Below, in pieces: positions 17,983 through 25,443 of a DNA stretch of 64,000 nt (position 1 is the stretch's first letter; every line of letters starts with the position of its first letter). Both the position numbers and the translations under genes were made by a program. Source of the stretch: Chloroflexota bacterium (lineage in GTDB: Bacteria; Chloroflexota; Dehalococcoidia; Tepidiformales; Tepidiformaceae); contig JACPOQ010000032.1 of assembly GCA_016191435.1 (NCBI GenBank), positions 186,001-250,000 of the forward strand, written 5' to 3'. The notes beneath the pieces were generated by a model. It saw only the letters and a program-made list of their open reading frames with translations, made no database searches and had not been told where the DNA came from.

Positions 17983-19722
17983 TCAGCGGAGAGGAAGAAG
18001 TGCTTTCACGAGGGACCCGTCCCCATCGGTCGCAACCTGGAGCGTGCCCCCAACTTCGGCGGCGCGCTCCCGCATGGATGACAGCCCGACACCGGGAACC
18101 CAGGTTCCTCGCCCGGGTCCGGCGTCCCGGACGGTGAGCGCCAGGCATTCGTCATCGAAGGCGATTTGCACCCACGCCTGGTCGGTGCCGCTGTGTCGGG
18201 CCGAGTTCAGCACGGCCTCCGTCGCGATCCGGAACGCCGCCACTTCGATTGCAGCTGGCAGAGGTGGAAGGTCGTGCGCCTGCACCAGTACCTGCATCGG
18301 TTGTCCCTGCGGGGTTCGCATCGAAGCGACCTGTTGGCGGAGTGCTGGGACGAGCCCCAGTTCGTCGAGGGCGGGTGGGCGCATGTCATAGACTAGCCGG
18401 CGGATCTCGCCCACGGCGGCGACCGCGTCGGCGCGCAGGCGCCGGAGCAGGGCGTCCGCAGCCGCGGGGTCGGAGGCGATGGTGTTCCGCGCCGCGTCGG
18501 CAGTGAAGGCGAGGCCCGAGAAGGTGGGCCCGAGGCCGTCGTGCAGGTCACGCCGGAGTCGCCGCCGCTCCTCTTCGATTGCGGTGATCGCGGCTGCCCG
18601 TGATTCCCGGAGGTCATTGGCCAGTAGCCGCGCCCGCAACGTCTGGGCCAGCAGCGGAGCGACAATCCGCAGCACTTGTGCGTCACCCGCGGACAGCGTC
18701 AGGTCGCCAGCGCGAAGTCCAACGACGATTTCGCCCGTGAGGTCGTCTTCAAGCGGGAGGGGCAGTCGCCTGGTCGCTGTGACTGGGGTTCCCGACCTGG
18801 CAAGCTCTACCCCTCCGACTGAGATGCTCGCGAAGGGGAGCACGAGGGCGGTGCGAATGGCTCGGAGCGCGAGCAGCGGATCATCGCCGATTTGGCCGGC
18901 GACGGCGGTGGCGGCGAGCAGCGGGTCGGGCCTGTCGCCGAAGAGGAGCTCGTCGATCAGACCCCGCAAGACGACCCTGAGAGGCTGGAATCCGGCGGCG
19001 AGCAGCACGGCCGCGAACGCGAGCACCCCGGGGGTCGGCTCATCGGTTCCTGCCAGCTCCAGGCCAGCGAGCACCGCGATGAACGTCGAGATATAGGTGA
19101 GGCCGACGACTCCGAACACGACGGTCTGGACGACCAGCGGTCGGACGTCGGTGAGTCCGGGGCGGCGCACCCCGACCGCCATGACCGGGCCGACCCCGGT
19201 GAGGAGGAACGCGCCGACGATGCCGCCGGGGGTACGGAACTCGAGGACGAGGAGGCTGGACACGGCGCCGATCGTCAGGGCCGCGAAGAAGAGCCAGAGC
19301 ATCGCCTCGCGGTCCTCATCGGAGCCTGTCTCGAGCACCAACCAGCCGTGCCCGATCACAGCGAGTCCAGAGAGCGACGCGAGAGTGGCGAGCTTACCGA
19401 TGTCGAGCGCCAGGGGGGCGCCGAGGACACCCGCCGCGGCAACGACGACCCACATACAGAAGTCGACTGAGTGTCGGAAGCTGAGCCGTGGATAGGCGAG
19501 TGCGGCGGCCGCCGCGGGTAGCATCAGGGTGCCCACGAGCAGGACCTGCGCTGCGGACTGCGCGCCTGCGAGGCGGATGACGGCTGAGCCGATCAGCCCG
19601 ATGCCGCTCACCACCATCAACACGCCGGCGTGTCGACTCCGCGTTCCCAGGAGGGCGGCGCCGCCGGCTGCCAGCGACATGGCGGGGACGACCGTGGCAG
19701 CCGCAATGGCCGCGTCGTTCAT
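17983..19722 (-). CDS. NarL-type sensor histidine kinase
   Basis: 579 residues. The N-terminal half contains about eight or nine transmembrane helices and no large sensor domain, followed by a GAF-like cytoplasmic stretch. The HisKA_3 dimerisation box EEERRRLRRDLHDGLGP has the phosphoacceptor H394. The HATPase_c domain ends with DAGPGRGTWVPGVGLSSM. The signal is unknown; a membrane or lipid-borne cue is plausible from the helix-only input region. It overlaps the response regulator stop by 4 nt (ATGA) and is the second gene of the pair. No ligand-binding residues stand out. Confidence 0.92.
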   Translation of the reverse strand: MNDAAIAAATVVPAMSLAAGGAALLGTRSRHAGVLMVVSGIGLIGSAVIRLAGAQSAAQVLLVGTLMLPAAAAALAYPRLSFRHSVDFCMWVVVAAAGVLGAPLALDIGKLATLASLSGLAVIGHGWLVLETGSDEDREAMLWLFFAALTIGAVSSLLVLEFRTPGGIVGAFLLTGVGPVMAVGVRRPGLTDVRPLVVQTVVFGVVGLTYISTFIAVLAGLELAGTDEPTPGVLAFAAVLLAAGFQPLRVVLRGLIDELLFGDRPDPLLAATAVAGQIGDDPLLALRAIRTALVLPFASISVGGVELARSGTPVTATRRLPLPLEDDLTGEIVVGLRAGDLTLSAGDAQVLRIVAPLLAQTLRARLLANDLRESRAAAITAIEEERRRLRRDLHDGLGPTFSGLAFTADAARNTIASDPAAADALLRRLRADAVAAVGEIRRLVYDMRPPALDELGLVPALRQQVASMRTPQGQPMQVLVQAHDLPPLPAAIEVAAFRIATEAVLNSARHSGTDQAWVQIAFDDECLALTVRDAGPGRGTWVPGVGLSSMRERAAEVGGTLQVATDGDGSLVKALLPLR

Positions 19723-20384
19723 GTCGAGGTGCCCAGCCCACCTTCGCGGGCTCGGATGATCGCCTCGCCGCGCCCGGCAACCTGAAGCTTGGCGAAGATC
19801 GTCGTGAGGTGGTTGCTCACGGTCTTGGGGGAGAGGAAGAGCTGTCCCGCGATCTCGGCGGTGCGCCGGCCCTGGGCCAGCAGGTCGAGGACCTCGCGTT
19901 CACGGTCGGTCAACTCGGGGAACGGGTCGTGGGCAGTGACCGCCGGGGGCGGAGCGGCGAAGTATGCAAGGACCCTGGCCGCCACGCCCGGCCCGAAGAT
20001 TGCCTCGCCCGCGACCACGCCGCGAACAGCCCGCACGATTTCGTCCTGCTCGGCCTCTTTGAGCAGATAGCCCTGCGCACCTGCCTGCATGGCGGTGAAG
20101 ACCGTGGCGTCGTCGTCGTACATCGTGAGCATCAGGATCCGGCAGTCCGCGACCCGCGCACGGATTCGCCGCGCGGCCTCGATCCCGTCCGTGCCCGGCA
20201 TTCGCACATCCATCAGGATCACGTCCGGGCGGTGCTCGACCGCTGCACGCACCGCCGCATCACCGTCGGCTGCCTCGCCGACGACATCCAGGCCAGGAAT
20301 CGTTCGCAGCATGGCGACGAGGCCGCTCCGCACGACGGGGTGATCATCGGCGACAACGATCCGAATCGATGGGCTGGTACTCAC
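19719..20384 (-). CDS. NarL/FixJ-family response regulator
   Basis: 221 residues. The receiver domain is at 8-125 with acidic pocket D13/D14, phosphoacceptor D59 (LMDVRMPG) and a conserved Lys in YLLKEAE. A LuxR-type helix-turn-helix is at about 150-212 (LTDREREVLDLLAQGRRTAEIAGQLF, then SPKTVSNHL). It is the partner of the kinase encoded immediately downstream. The GTG start at 20384 lacks a Shine-Dalgarno but has CATGAT 6 nt upstream, so it may be leaderless. The targets are unknown; the divergent small membrane-protein gene starting at 20535 is a candidate. Confidence 0.94.
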   Translation of the reverse strand: MSTSPSIRIVVADDHPVVRSGLVAMLRTIPGLDVVGEAADGDAAVRAAVEHRPDVILMDVRMPGTDGIEAARRIRARVADCRILMLTMYDDDATVFTAMQAGAQGYLLKEAEQDEIVRAVRGVVAGEAIFGPGVAARVLAYFAAPPPAVTAHDPFPELTDREREVLDLLAQGRRTAEIAGQLFLSPKTVSNHLTTIFAKLQVAGRGEAIIRAREGGLGTST

Positions 20385-20534
20385 CTGCTCATCATGCCAT
20401 CAGCCGTTCCCGGATGGCCCAGGAAAAAGCTCCCGACTTGTTCCGCACGGCCGGGGAAGATCTCGGGCACTCTCTCACTTCCGGGCGGCATGGCGGCCGG
20501 GCGATGCTGGGGCCACACACGAAAAGGAGCCAAC

Positions 20535-20939
20535 ATGACGACGCTCAACGCCACTACGACCAGGGACATCAGCCCGACGGCCAGCGTCCGCGCCGGCCTC
20601 GCCCTCTCAGCGCTGATCGGGCTCGGGAACCTCCCGCTGCTCTCGCGCGACATCGACTGGGGCAACGAGACGCCGCCGTTTGGTTTCATGTTGCTGGCCG
20701 CCGCGATCGGCATGGTCTCCGTCGTCTGCGCTGCATTTGCGTGGAGCTCGGGCAACCGCCGCGCGATCCGTCTCAACGCCGCCGCGTTGATCGTGAACGC
20801 GCTGATGGTCGTGCCGGGACTCTTCGTCGACATCAACGCGACCATGAAGGTCCTCAGCGCGGTGTTCGTCCTGGCACCGCTCGTCGCCGTGGTGCTGATG
20901 ATGCGGCGCAATCACGCACCCACGCCCGTCATCGACTGA
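20535..20939 (+). CDS. Small four-helix membrane protein, unknown
   Basis: 134 residues. After a polar, Thr-rich N-terminus of about 18 residues there are four hydrophobic segments (about 22-40, 50-72, 78-98, 105-125) and a short positively charged tail, which suggests both ends are cytoplasmic. No family is recognised. AAGGAG lies 5 nt before the ATG. It is divergent from the two-component operon and 65 nt upstream of the acetyltransferase gene, with which it may be co-transcribed. Confidence 0.75.
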   Translation: MTTLNATTTRDISPTASVRAGLALSALIGLGNLPLLSRDIDWGNETPPFGFMLLAAAIGMVSVVCAAFAWSSGNRRAIRLNAAALIVNALMVVPGLFVDINATMKVLSAVFVLAPLVAVVLMMRRNHAPTPVID

Positions 20940-21004
20940 GCAAGAGGTTCGGCGATCGGCCATCACAGGTCGAAGCCACAGCCGGCGAGAGAGGAAACAC
21001 ACCA

Positions 21005-21706
21005 ATGACACCGAAGTCCAGCCTGAACGAACGTGGACGGCCATCTCGCGACGGGGTCGGCGCGGCACGGAACGCGTCACTCCCCGCGGGGGGCGCCCTG
21101 CCGATCCAGCGTCTCGATGCCCGCCAGGCAGAAGCCGCTGCCGCGACCCTGAGCGACGCGTTCTTCGATGACCCGCTGCTGCAGATTATTGCCCCGGACG
21201 AGGCAAGGCGACGGCGCTGGGGACCGTGGTTCATGAGTTTGATTGTCCAGTATGGGTTGCGGCGGGGGGAGGTTTCCTGCATCGACGGCACGTCAGCTGT
21301 GGCCGTCTGGGTTCCGCCCGGCAGCGGGGAGATGAGTTTTGGCCGCATGCTCCGCGTCGGTTTCGCCTGGATGCCATTCCGGCTGGGTGTCGCGAATACG
21401 AGTCGTTTCTTGCGGGCGATGTCGGCAACGGAGTCCTTCCACAAGACCGTCGACGGCCCGCACTGGTATCTGGCCGCGGTGGGCGCGCGCCCGGAGTTGC
21501 AGGGCCGGGGGATGGGGTCGTCACTCGTGGAGGTGGGAACATCACAAGCCGACGAGGCAGGGATGCCGTGTTACCTCGAGACGGGGACGCAATCGAACAT
21601 CGACTTCTACGCGAAGCGAGGATTCGAGATCGTCGGCCAGGCGCAACTGTTCGGCCATACGCTCACCGGCATGGTCCGCCCACCTCGAGGGACATCGGCC
21701 CGCTGA
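21005..21706 (+). CDS. GNAT-family acetyltransferase
   Basis: 233 residues. A polar N-terminal segment precedes a GNAT domain starting at about residue 33 (IQRLDARQAEAAAATLSDAF). The acetyl-CoA pyrophosphate loop is in ARPELQGRGMGSSLVEVG (Q-G-x-G-x-G) and the C-terminal part in CYLETGTQSNIDFYAKRGF. This layout resembles the family of puromycin-acetyltransferase-like GNATs found with self-resistance or detoxification functions. The substrate is not assigned. Start ATG 21005 has GAGAGGAAA upstream. Confidence 0.88.
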   Translation: MTPKSSLNERGRPSRDGVGAARNASLPAGGALPIQRLDARQAEAAAATLSDAFFDDPLLQIIAPDEARRRRWGPWFMSLIVQYGLRRGEVSCIDGTSAVAVWVPPGSGEMSFGRMLRVGFAWMPFRLGVANTSRFLRAMSATESFHKTVDGPHWYLAAVGARPELQGRGMGSSLVEVGTSQADEAGMPCYLETGTQSNIDFYAKRGFEIVGQAQLFGHTLTGMVRPPRGTSAR

Positions 21707-21936
21707 GAAAACTGGGACCTTGGCGGCCGGAGCAGGTCCGGGCCGGGCATGGACCGCCTGATTGCGGTTGGTAAAGTGCCACGATCGCCCAAGGCCGGCT
21801 GCTACCTAATTCCTGGAGGGAATCTCATGAGACCGGGCCGGTTGCCCGCTGCCGCTGCCATCTATTTCGCTTTTGTCGGAATGCTGATGCCCAAAATGGT
21901 GTTCGATTTCAAGTCGGATGGCGAATTCGCGATTCG

Positions 21937-22010
21937 TGGTTGCCGAGCAGGGATTCGAACCCCGACCAAAGGCTCCAAAGACCCGTGTGCTACCGTTACA
22001 CCACTCGGCA
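21937..22010 (-). tRNA. tRNA-Gln (anticodon TTG)
   Basis: 74 nt. The acceptor arms TGCCGAG/CTCGGCA pair perfectly, and a CCA end is encoded. The anticodon loop is CTTTGGA and the T arm CGGGG-TTCGAAT-CCCTG. The anticodon stem has wobble pairs. It is the last of three tRNAs read on the minus strand. Confidence 0.93.
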
Positions 22011-22041
22011 ATGAAGGGCCGGCAGGTTGGCCGGCGGGGGT

Positions 22042-22127
22042 TGGTGCCGAAGGTGGGATTCGAACCCACATGGGTGTGACCCCAGCGGTGTTTGAGACCG
22101 CCGCGTCTGCCATTCCGCCACTTCGGC
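22042..22127 (-). tRNA. tRNA-Leu (anticodon CAA)
   Basis: 86 nt, class II, with a long variable arm (about 22062-22078). The acceptor pair GCCGAAG/CTTCGGC is perfect, the anticodon stem is GCGGT/ACCGC around loop CTCAAAC, and CCA is encoded. Confidence 0.96.
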
Positions 22128-22211
22128 GCGCAGTCATGATAGGCCACCGGGCCGTTGGCGTCTGTGGAACGAACGAGCCCGCCGAGTGGCGGGCCCTGTG
22201 CGTGCGAAGGA

Positions 22212-22286
22212 TGGAGCGGAAGACGAGGGTCGAACTCGCGACCTCCTCCTTGGCAAGGAGGCGCTCTACCACTGAGCTACTTCCGC
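22212..22286 (-). tRNA. tRNA-Gly (anticodon GCC)
   Basis: 75 nt. The acceptor pair is GCGGAAG/CTTCCGC, the anticodon stem CCTCC/GGAGG around loop TTGCCAA, and the T loop GTTCGAC. CCA is encoded. It is the first of the three tRNAs after the promoter at about 22300. Confidence 0.96.
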
Positions 22287-22298
22287 CCGCTGGCCCGA

Positions 22299-22326
22299 AG
22301 TATACCATGCAGGCCTGTCCGGCCAA
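22299..22326 (-). promoter_or_regulatory. Promoter of the tRNA-Gly-Leu-Gln cluster
   Basis: The -10 TATACT (22304-22299) is 13 nt upstream of the first base of tRNA-Gly. A -35-like TTGGCC lies at 22326-22321, 16 nt further upstream. Confidence 0.65.
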
Positions 22327-22335
22327 GAAGCGGGG

Positions 22336-22881
22336 TCAGTCGCCGACGAGCGTGGTGTACCCCAGCGTGATGACGTCTTCGACGTACTGGCTGCGCCAGC
22401 CGGGGTCGGGGATGGGCTGGCGGTGTTCGCGGAACCAGCGGTGGAGCTGGAGGTACTCTTCTTCGAGGCGCATGCGCCAGCTGTCCTCTTCGCGGAACAG
22501 CTCGGGGTCCACCTCATCGAGCTGGCGGTCCATGTCGTCGTACTCGATATCGGCGTCCTCTTTCCAGTAGCCGGCAAGATAGTCAATCGACTCTTCGAGG
22601 TTGTGGCGGCATTCCTCCAGCATGATCGACATCATGCCGGTCTCATCGACGCGCTGGCCGTTCACGCGATACTTGCGGGCGCATTGCTCGCAAACGACGA
22701 CGAGCTTGCGCGCGTCGCAATCGGTCTTGTCGGTGCAATCGCGGCAGCGCTGGGCGAACTCGGCAGCATCGGGGTTGCGGGTGTAGCCAACAATCATCTC
22801 GTCGCCGAGGGCACCGCACGCCTGGCAGGTCATCTTTTCGGCGAGGATGTCGTTAATCGCCTTGTCCCAGTCCAGCTGCAT
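22336..22881 (-). CDS. Cys-rich zinc-binding protein, unknown
   Basis: 181 residues, acidic, with four Cys groups in the first 70 residues (CQAC, CRDC, C-D-A-R and CEQC) that can hold two zinc ions. An acidic helical part follows, rich in Asp, Glu and Tyr, and ends at GYTTLVGD. No enzymatic motif is visible. A nucleic-acid or protein adaptor role is a guess from composition only. GGAGG lies close upstream of the ATG. It is 66 nt downstream of QueD in the same orientation and could be its operon partner. Confidence 0.75.
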   Translation of the reverse strand: MQLDWDKAINDILAEKMTCQACGALGDEMIVGYTRNPDAAEFAQRCRDCTDKTDCDARKLVVVCEQCARKYRVNGQRVDETGMMSIMLEECRHNLEESIDYLAGYWKEDADIEYDDMDRQLDEVDPELFREEDSWRMRLEEEYLQLHRWFREHRQPIPDPGWRSQYVEDVITLGYTTLVGD

Positions 22882-22947
22882 GGGGTCCTCCGTTTCGATG
22901 CTCGAGGGCCAAGCCCGGGAGCGCAGCGGCCGCGCGAGGCGCGGAAG

Positions 22948-23442
22948 CTACAGTTCTACAGTATACCAGCCGGTTTGGCCGGGCATCTCTTCGATCCCAA
23001 CCGAAAGTTTGCGGATGTTGGTGGCGCCCAGCTCCCGCAGGACGGCCGCCAGGCGGCCACTGACCCACTCCGAGATGCGCTCGGCCGTCGTGTTATCGAT
23101 GGGGAGCGCAATCACGTCCTGCCTGGGGAAGACGTAGTCGCGGTCGCCAAAGCGGACGTTCCAGGAGCTCTCGGTTTCGGTGACTTCGAGGATGCGGCTA
23201 TGGCGCTGGAGCATGAATTTGTGGTCGAGCTCATCGGCGATGACCTTTGCCGCGCGCTTCAGCTCGCCAAAATCAAAGATCCAGCTGTCGCTGGTCAGCT
23301 CGCCCTCGGCTTCGACGATGATGTCGTAGTTGTGGCCGTGAAGCGGCTCGCAGGCGCCGCGAAAGGTGGCCATGTGGGCCGCGGCGAAGCGCAGCCGGTT
23401 TCGTTCGACGGTGATGCGGCGGATGGGGGGCATGGGCTTCAT
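22948..23442 (-). CDS. queD: 6-carboxytetrahydropterin synthase family (QueD/PTPS-I/III)
   Basis: About 164 residues of the PTPS fold. Zinc ligands are H23, H35 and H37, and the catalytic Cys31 is in CEPLHGHNYD. The C-terminal IEEMPGQTGWYTV supplies the substrate-binding Glu. The motif reads CExxHGH: it has the Cys of QueD (queuosine pathway) together with the Glu of PTPS-III, which acts in folate synthesis in place of FolB. Proteins with this combined motif are known to serve both pathways. The start is ATG 23442, or ATG 23433, which has TACGAT 7 nt upstream. Neither has a Shine-Dalgarno. No other queuosine or folate genes are in view. Confidence 0.9.
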   Translation of the reverse strand: MKPMPPIRRITVERNRLRFAAAHMATFRGACEPLHGHNYDIIVEAEGELTSDSWIFDFGELKRAAKVIADELDHKFMLQRHSRILEVTETESSWNVRFGDRDYVFPRQDVIALPIDNTTAERISEWVSGRLAAVLRELGATNIRKLSVGIEEMPGQTGWYTVEL

Positions 23443-23508
23443 CGTAGCGGGCGGCGGCGTTCCGCGAACGCGTGTTGCTGGAATTCGTGACGCCGGGCAC
23501 AATCCACG

Positions 23509-24402
23509 ATGGCGCAGGACCGCGCCCGGGGCGTGTGCATGGCCGTCATCGTCGTTACTTCAGCGGAAGCAGGCGCCGGCAAGACCGGTGTGGCCCAGGC
23601 GATCGCGCGCCACTACGCGTACCTCGGGCGGCCGGTGACGCTGGCACGGGTCGCGGGCGAAGGTAACGCGGCGGAGGACGCCGCCGCCTTCGGTGCGCTG
23701 GCGTTCGCGCCGGGCTCGGGCTCGACGCCGGTGGCGGTTGAGGCGCTAACGGACGCGGGTGGCGATGCGCTACTGGTGGTCGAAGCCGATGCGGCGGCGG
23801 CGACGATCCCCGGGGCCACCGCGGTGCTGGTCGCGCGGAGTGTAGCCCCGAAGAGTCCACCGGCCGGGATAACCCCGGTGGCGACTGTTGTTACGGACGT
23901 GCCACGTTCGGCGGCCGGCGCGCCCACCGGCACGACGTTCCTGCTGGCCGAAGACCGCCTGCTCGCCGGCTTCAGCGTCGAAGAGGCGCGGGCGGCACTC
24001 AACGCCGAGGTGCTGGTGGTAGGCGACGCGAATGACGCGACCTGCGACCACCTTGTGATCGCGCCGATCGCCTCGGACGCGGGTCAGCCGTATTTCCGGC
24101 GTTTCGGCACGCAGGCGGTGGTGGTGCGCTTCGACAAGACGGACATGCACCTCGCCGCGATGAAGGCGGAACCGCAGGTGTTGATCCTCACGGGGGGGCG
24201 CCGCCCGTCGGACTACCTGTTCGACGCAGCGGCGGCGAACGGCGTCCCGGTGCTGCTCTCGCGGACGGACACGGAGAACACGGTAATCGCGCTCGAAGGC
24301 GTCTTCGACCGGACGCGGTTCCAGGGGGAGCGGAAGCTGGACCGGATGGTGGAACTCTTGGAGGCTACGGCGTTGTTTGAGCTACTTAGCACTAGCTGTT
24401 AG
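23509..24402 (+). CDS. P-loop/DRTGG domain protein
   Basis: 297 residues. The N-terminal half is a BioD/Pta-N-like P-loop NTPase (SAEAGAGKTGVAQAIARHYA at about 18-37). The C-terminal half is a DRTGG domain (about 185-290), beginning LVIAPIASDAGQPYF and containing LILTGGRRPSDY. The same two modules form the N-terminus of long phosphotransacetylases, but here the acetyltransferase domain is absent. Stand-alone versions are probable regulators of acetyl-phosphate or nucleotide metabolism. Start ATG 23509 is preceded by CACAAT at 5 nt. M11 (23539) is a possible alternative. The last four codons and the stop lie inside a heptamer repeat. Confidence 0.82.
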   Translation: MAQDRARGVCMAVIVVTSAEAGAGKTGVAQAIARHYAYLGRPVTLARVAGEGNAAEDAAAFGALAFAPGSGSTPVAVEALTDAGGDALLVVEADAAAATIPGATAVLVARSVAPKSPPAGITPVATVVTDVPRSAAGAPTGTTFLLAEDRLLAGFSVEEARAALNAEVLVVGDANDATCDHLVIAPIASDAGQPYFRRFGTQAVVVRFDKTDMHLAAMKAEPQVLILTGGRRPSDYLFDAAAANGVPVLLSRTDTENTVIALEGVFDRTRFQGERKLDRMVELLEATALFELLSTSC

Positions 24403-24461
24403 CTACTAGCCGCTCGCTATTAGCTCCTTTGCCGCTGCTTTAGCCGCTAACTGTTAGCGCC
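24387..24461 (+). repeat. Degenerate heptamer tandem repeat, TAGCNNN type
   Basis: About eleven units of 6-7 bp: TAGCAC, TAGCTGT, TAGCTAC, TAGCCGC, TCGCTAT, TAGCTCC and more degenerate copies, ending TAACTGT, TAGCGCC. The array begins inside the 3' end of the DRTGG gene and supplies its stop codon. The remaining 225 nt to 24686 show no gene or clear hairpin. Confidence 0.8.
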
Positions 24462-24686
24462 CCATAGCAACCATCTGGCCGGGCTTTGTCAGCGCATATA
24501 TGAGGCAATGTGCTCAAATACACGAGCCAACGTACCACGTTGCCGTTGAAATAGCAGCGGCGGTTACCGGAGGTCGGCGGGTCGGGGCGCCACCGCGGGC
24601 ACTGGCTGGACACGTTTGGGCGCGGCTGCAGCGGCCACTCAGGGCGCGGCGCCAAGGACCCGGCCTCAGTGGGGCGGTGCCGAGAT

Positions 24687-25331
24687 CTACTCCGCGGTGG
24701 CGTCGATGATGGGGGCGTCATCGCCGATGGCGCGGGGCGCCGGGCGGGGGGTCGCGAAGACGTCACGGACGGCGGTAGGGCGCTGCGCGGGGATGGGAGC
24801 GGGCTGGGGCGCCGGGCGCGGTTGTGTCGGCCGCACGCCAGGGCGGGCAGGTGAGCGCCCCGGGCGAGCACCCATGCCTTCGCGCGGCGGCTTTTCCAGG
24901 CCGCAGAAGGGACACGCCACCCAGGCGTAGCTCAGGGGCTTCGAGCAGGAGCGGCACGGTTCCTTCAGCTGGGTGCGGCAGGAGGGACAGATGAGGTAGT
25001 CATCCAGCACGCGGCGCTTGCAGGTGGGGCATGCTTTCAGGTCTTCGAGCTCCTGGAGCAGCGCCTCTTCTTCGAGCGAGCGTTCGTAGAGTTCGCTCAG
25101 CGTGTAGCGCGGCCGCAGGATCAGGTAGATCCAGTGTCCGGGCAGCGAGAAGACGAGCACCAGCAGGACGGCAACGGTCTGGACGATGGGGTCACGGGTC
25201 CGCTGGCGGATATCGCGGTAGGCCCAAAACACGAGGGCGAGCCACATCGCCACGAAAAAGACGATGAGGATGCCTGCGGTGTACTTCGCGGTGGTTTCCC
25301 AGTCCCCTCCGGGCCACGACACCAGGAACAT
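24687..25331 (-). CDS. Membrane protein with double zinc ribbon
   Basis: 214 residues. Two N-terminal transmembrane helices (about 16-36 and 50-72; the second reads TVAVLLVLVFSLPGHWIYL) precede a coiled acidic stretch. Two zinc ribbons follow (CPTC...CPSC and CRSC...CPFC, about 100-150), then a Pro/Arg-rich disordered tail. It looks like a scaffold anchored to the membrane with cytosolic zinc ribbons; no enzyme activity is evident. ATG 25331 is supported by GGAGGAG at about 6 nt and a TATACT -10 box further upstream. It is divergent from pcrA. Confidence 0.8.
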   Translation of the reverse strand: MFLVSWPGGDWETTAKYTAGILIVFFVAMWLALVFWAYRDIRQRTRDPIVQTVAVLLVLVFSLPGHWIYLILRPRYTLSELYERSLEEEALLQELEDLKACPTCKRRVLDDYLICPSCRTQLKEPCRSCSKPLSYAWVACPFCGLEKPPREGMGARPGRSPARPGVRPTQPRPAPQPAPIPAQRPTAVRDVFATPRPAPRAIGDDAPIIDATAE

Positions 25332-25359
25332 GCGCGACTCTCCTCCCCCGACCCCCGCG

Positions 25360-25365
25360 AGTATA
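25360..25365 (-). promoter_or_regulatory. -10 box for the zinc-ribbon membrane protein gene
   Basis: TATACT on the minus strand, 28 nt upstream of the ATG at 25331 and upstream of a good Shine-Dalgarno. The -35 is poorly matched. Confidence 0.5.
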
Positions 25366-25431
25366 CCACCGGGGGTGTTGCGACAATAACTCACACAAGC
25401 TTGCAAATCGCTCGTTTGTTCTGTTCGGTGG

Positions 25432-25437
25432 TAGACT
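25432..25437 (+). promoter_or_regulatory. -10 hexamer, leaderless start of helicase gene
   Basis: TAGACT ends 6 nt before GTG 25444 and no Shine-Dalgarno intervenes. Confidence 0.5.
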
Positions 25438-25443
25438 GCTTCC

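Noticed and set aside
21827-22570. Plus-strand frame beginning at ATG 21827 with GGAGGG upstream
   Set aside because: Good ribosome site, but the frame runs antisense through all three tRNAs and the zinc-protein gene.
24387-24461. Heptamer array considered as a CRISPR remnant
   Set aside because: Units are 7 bp, contiguous and without spacers.
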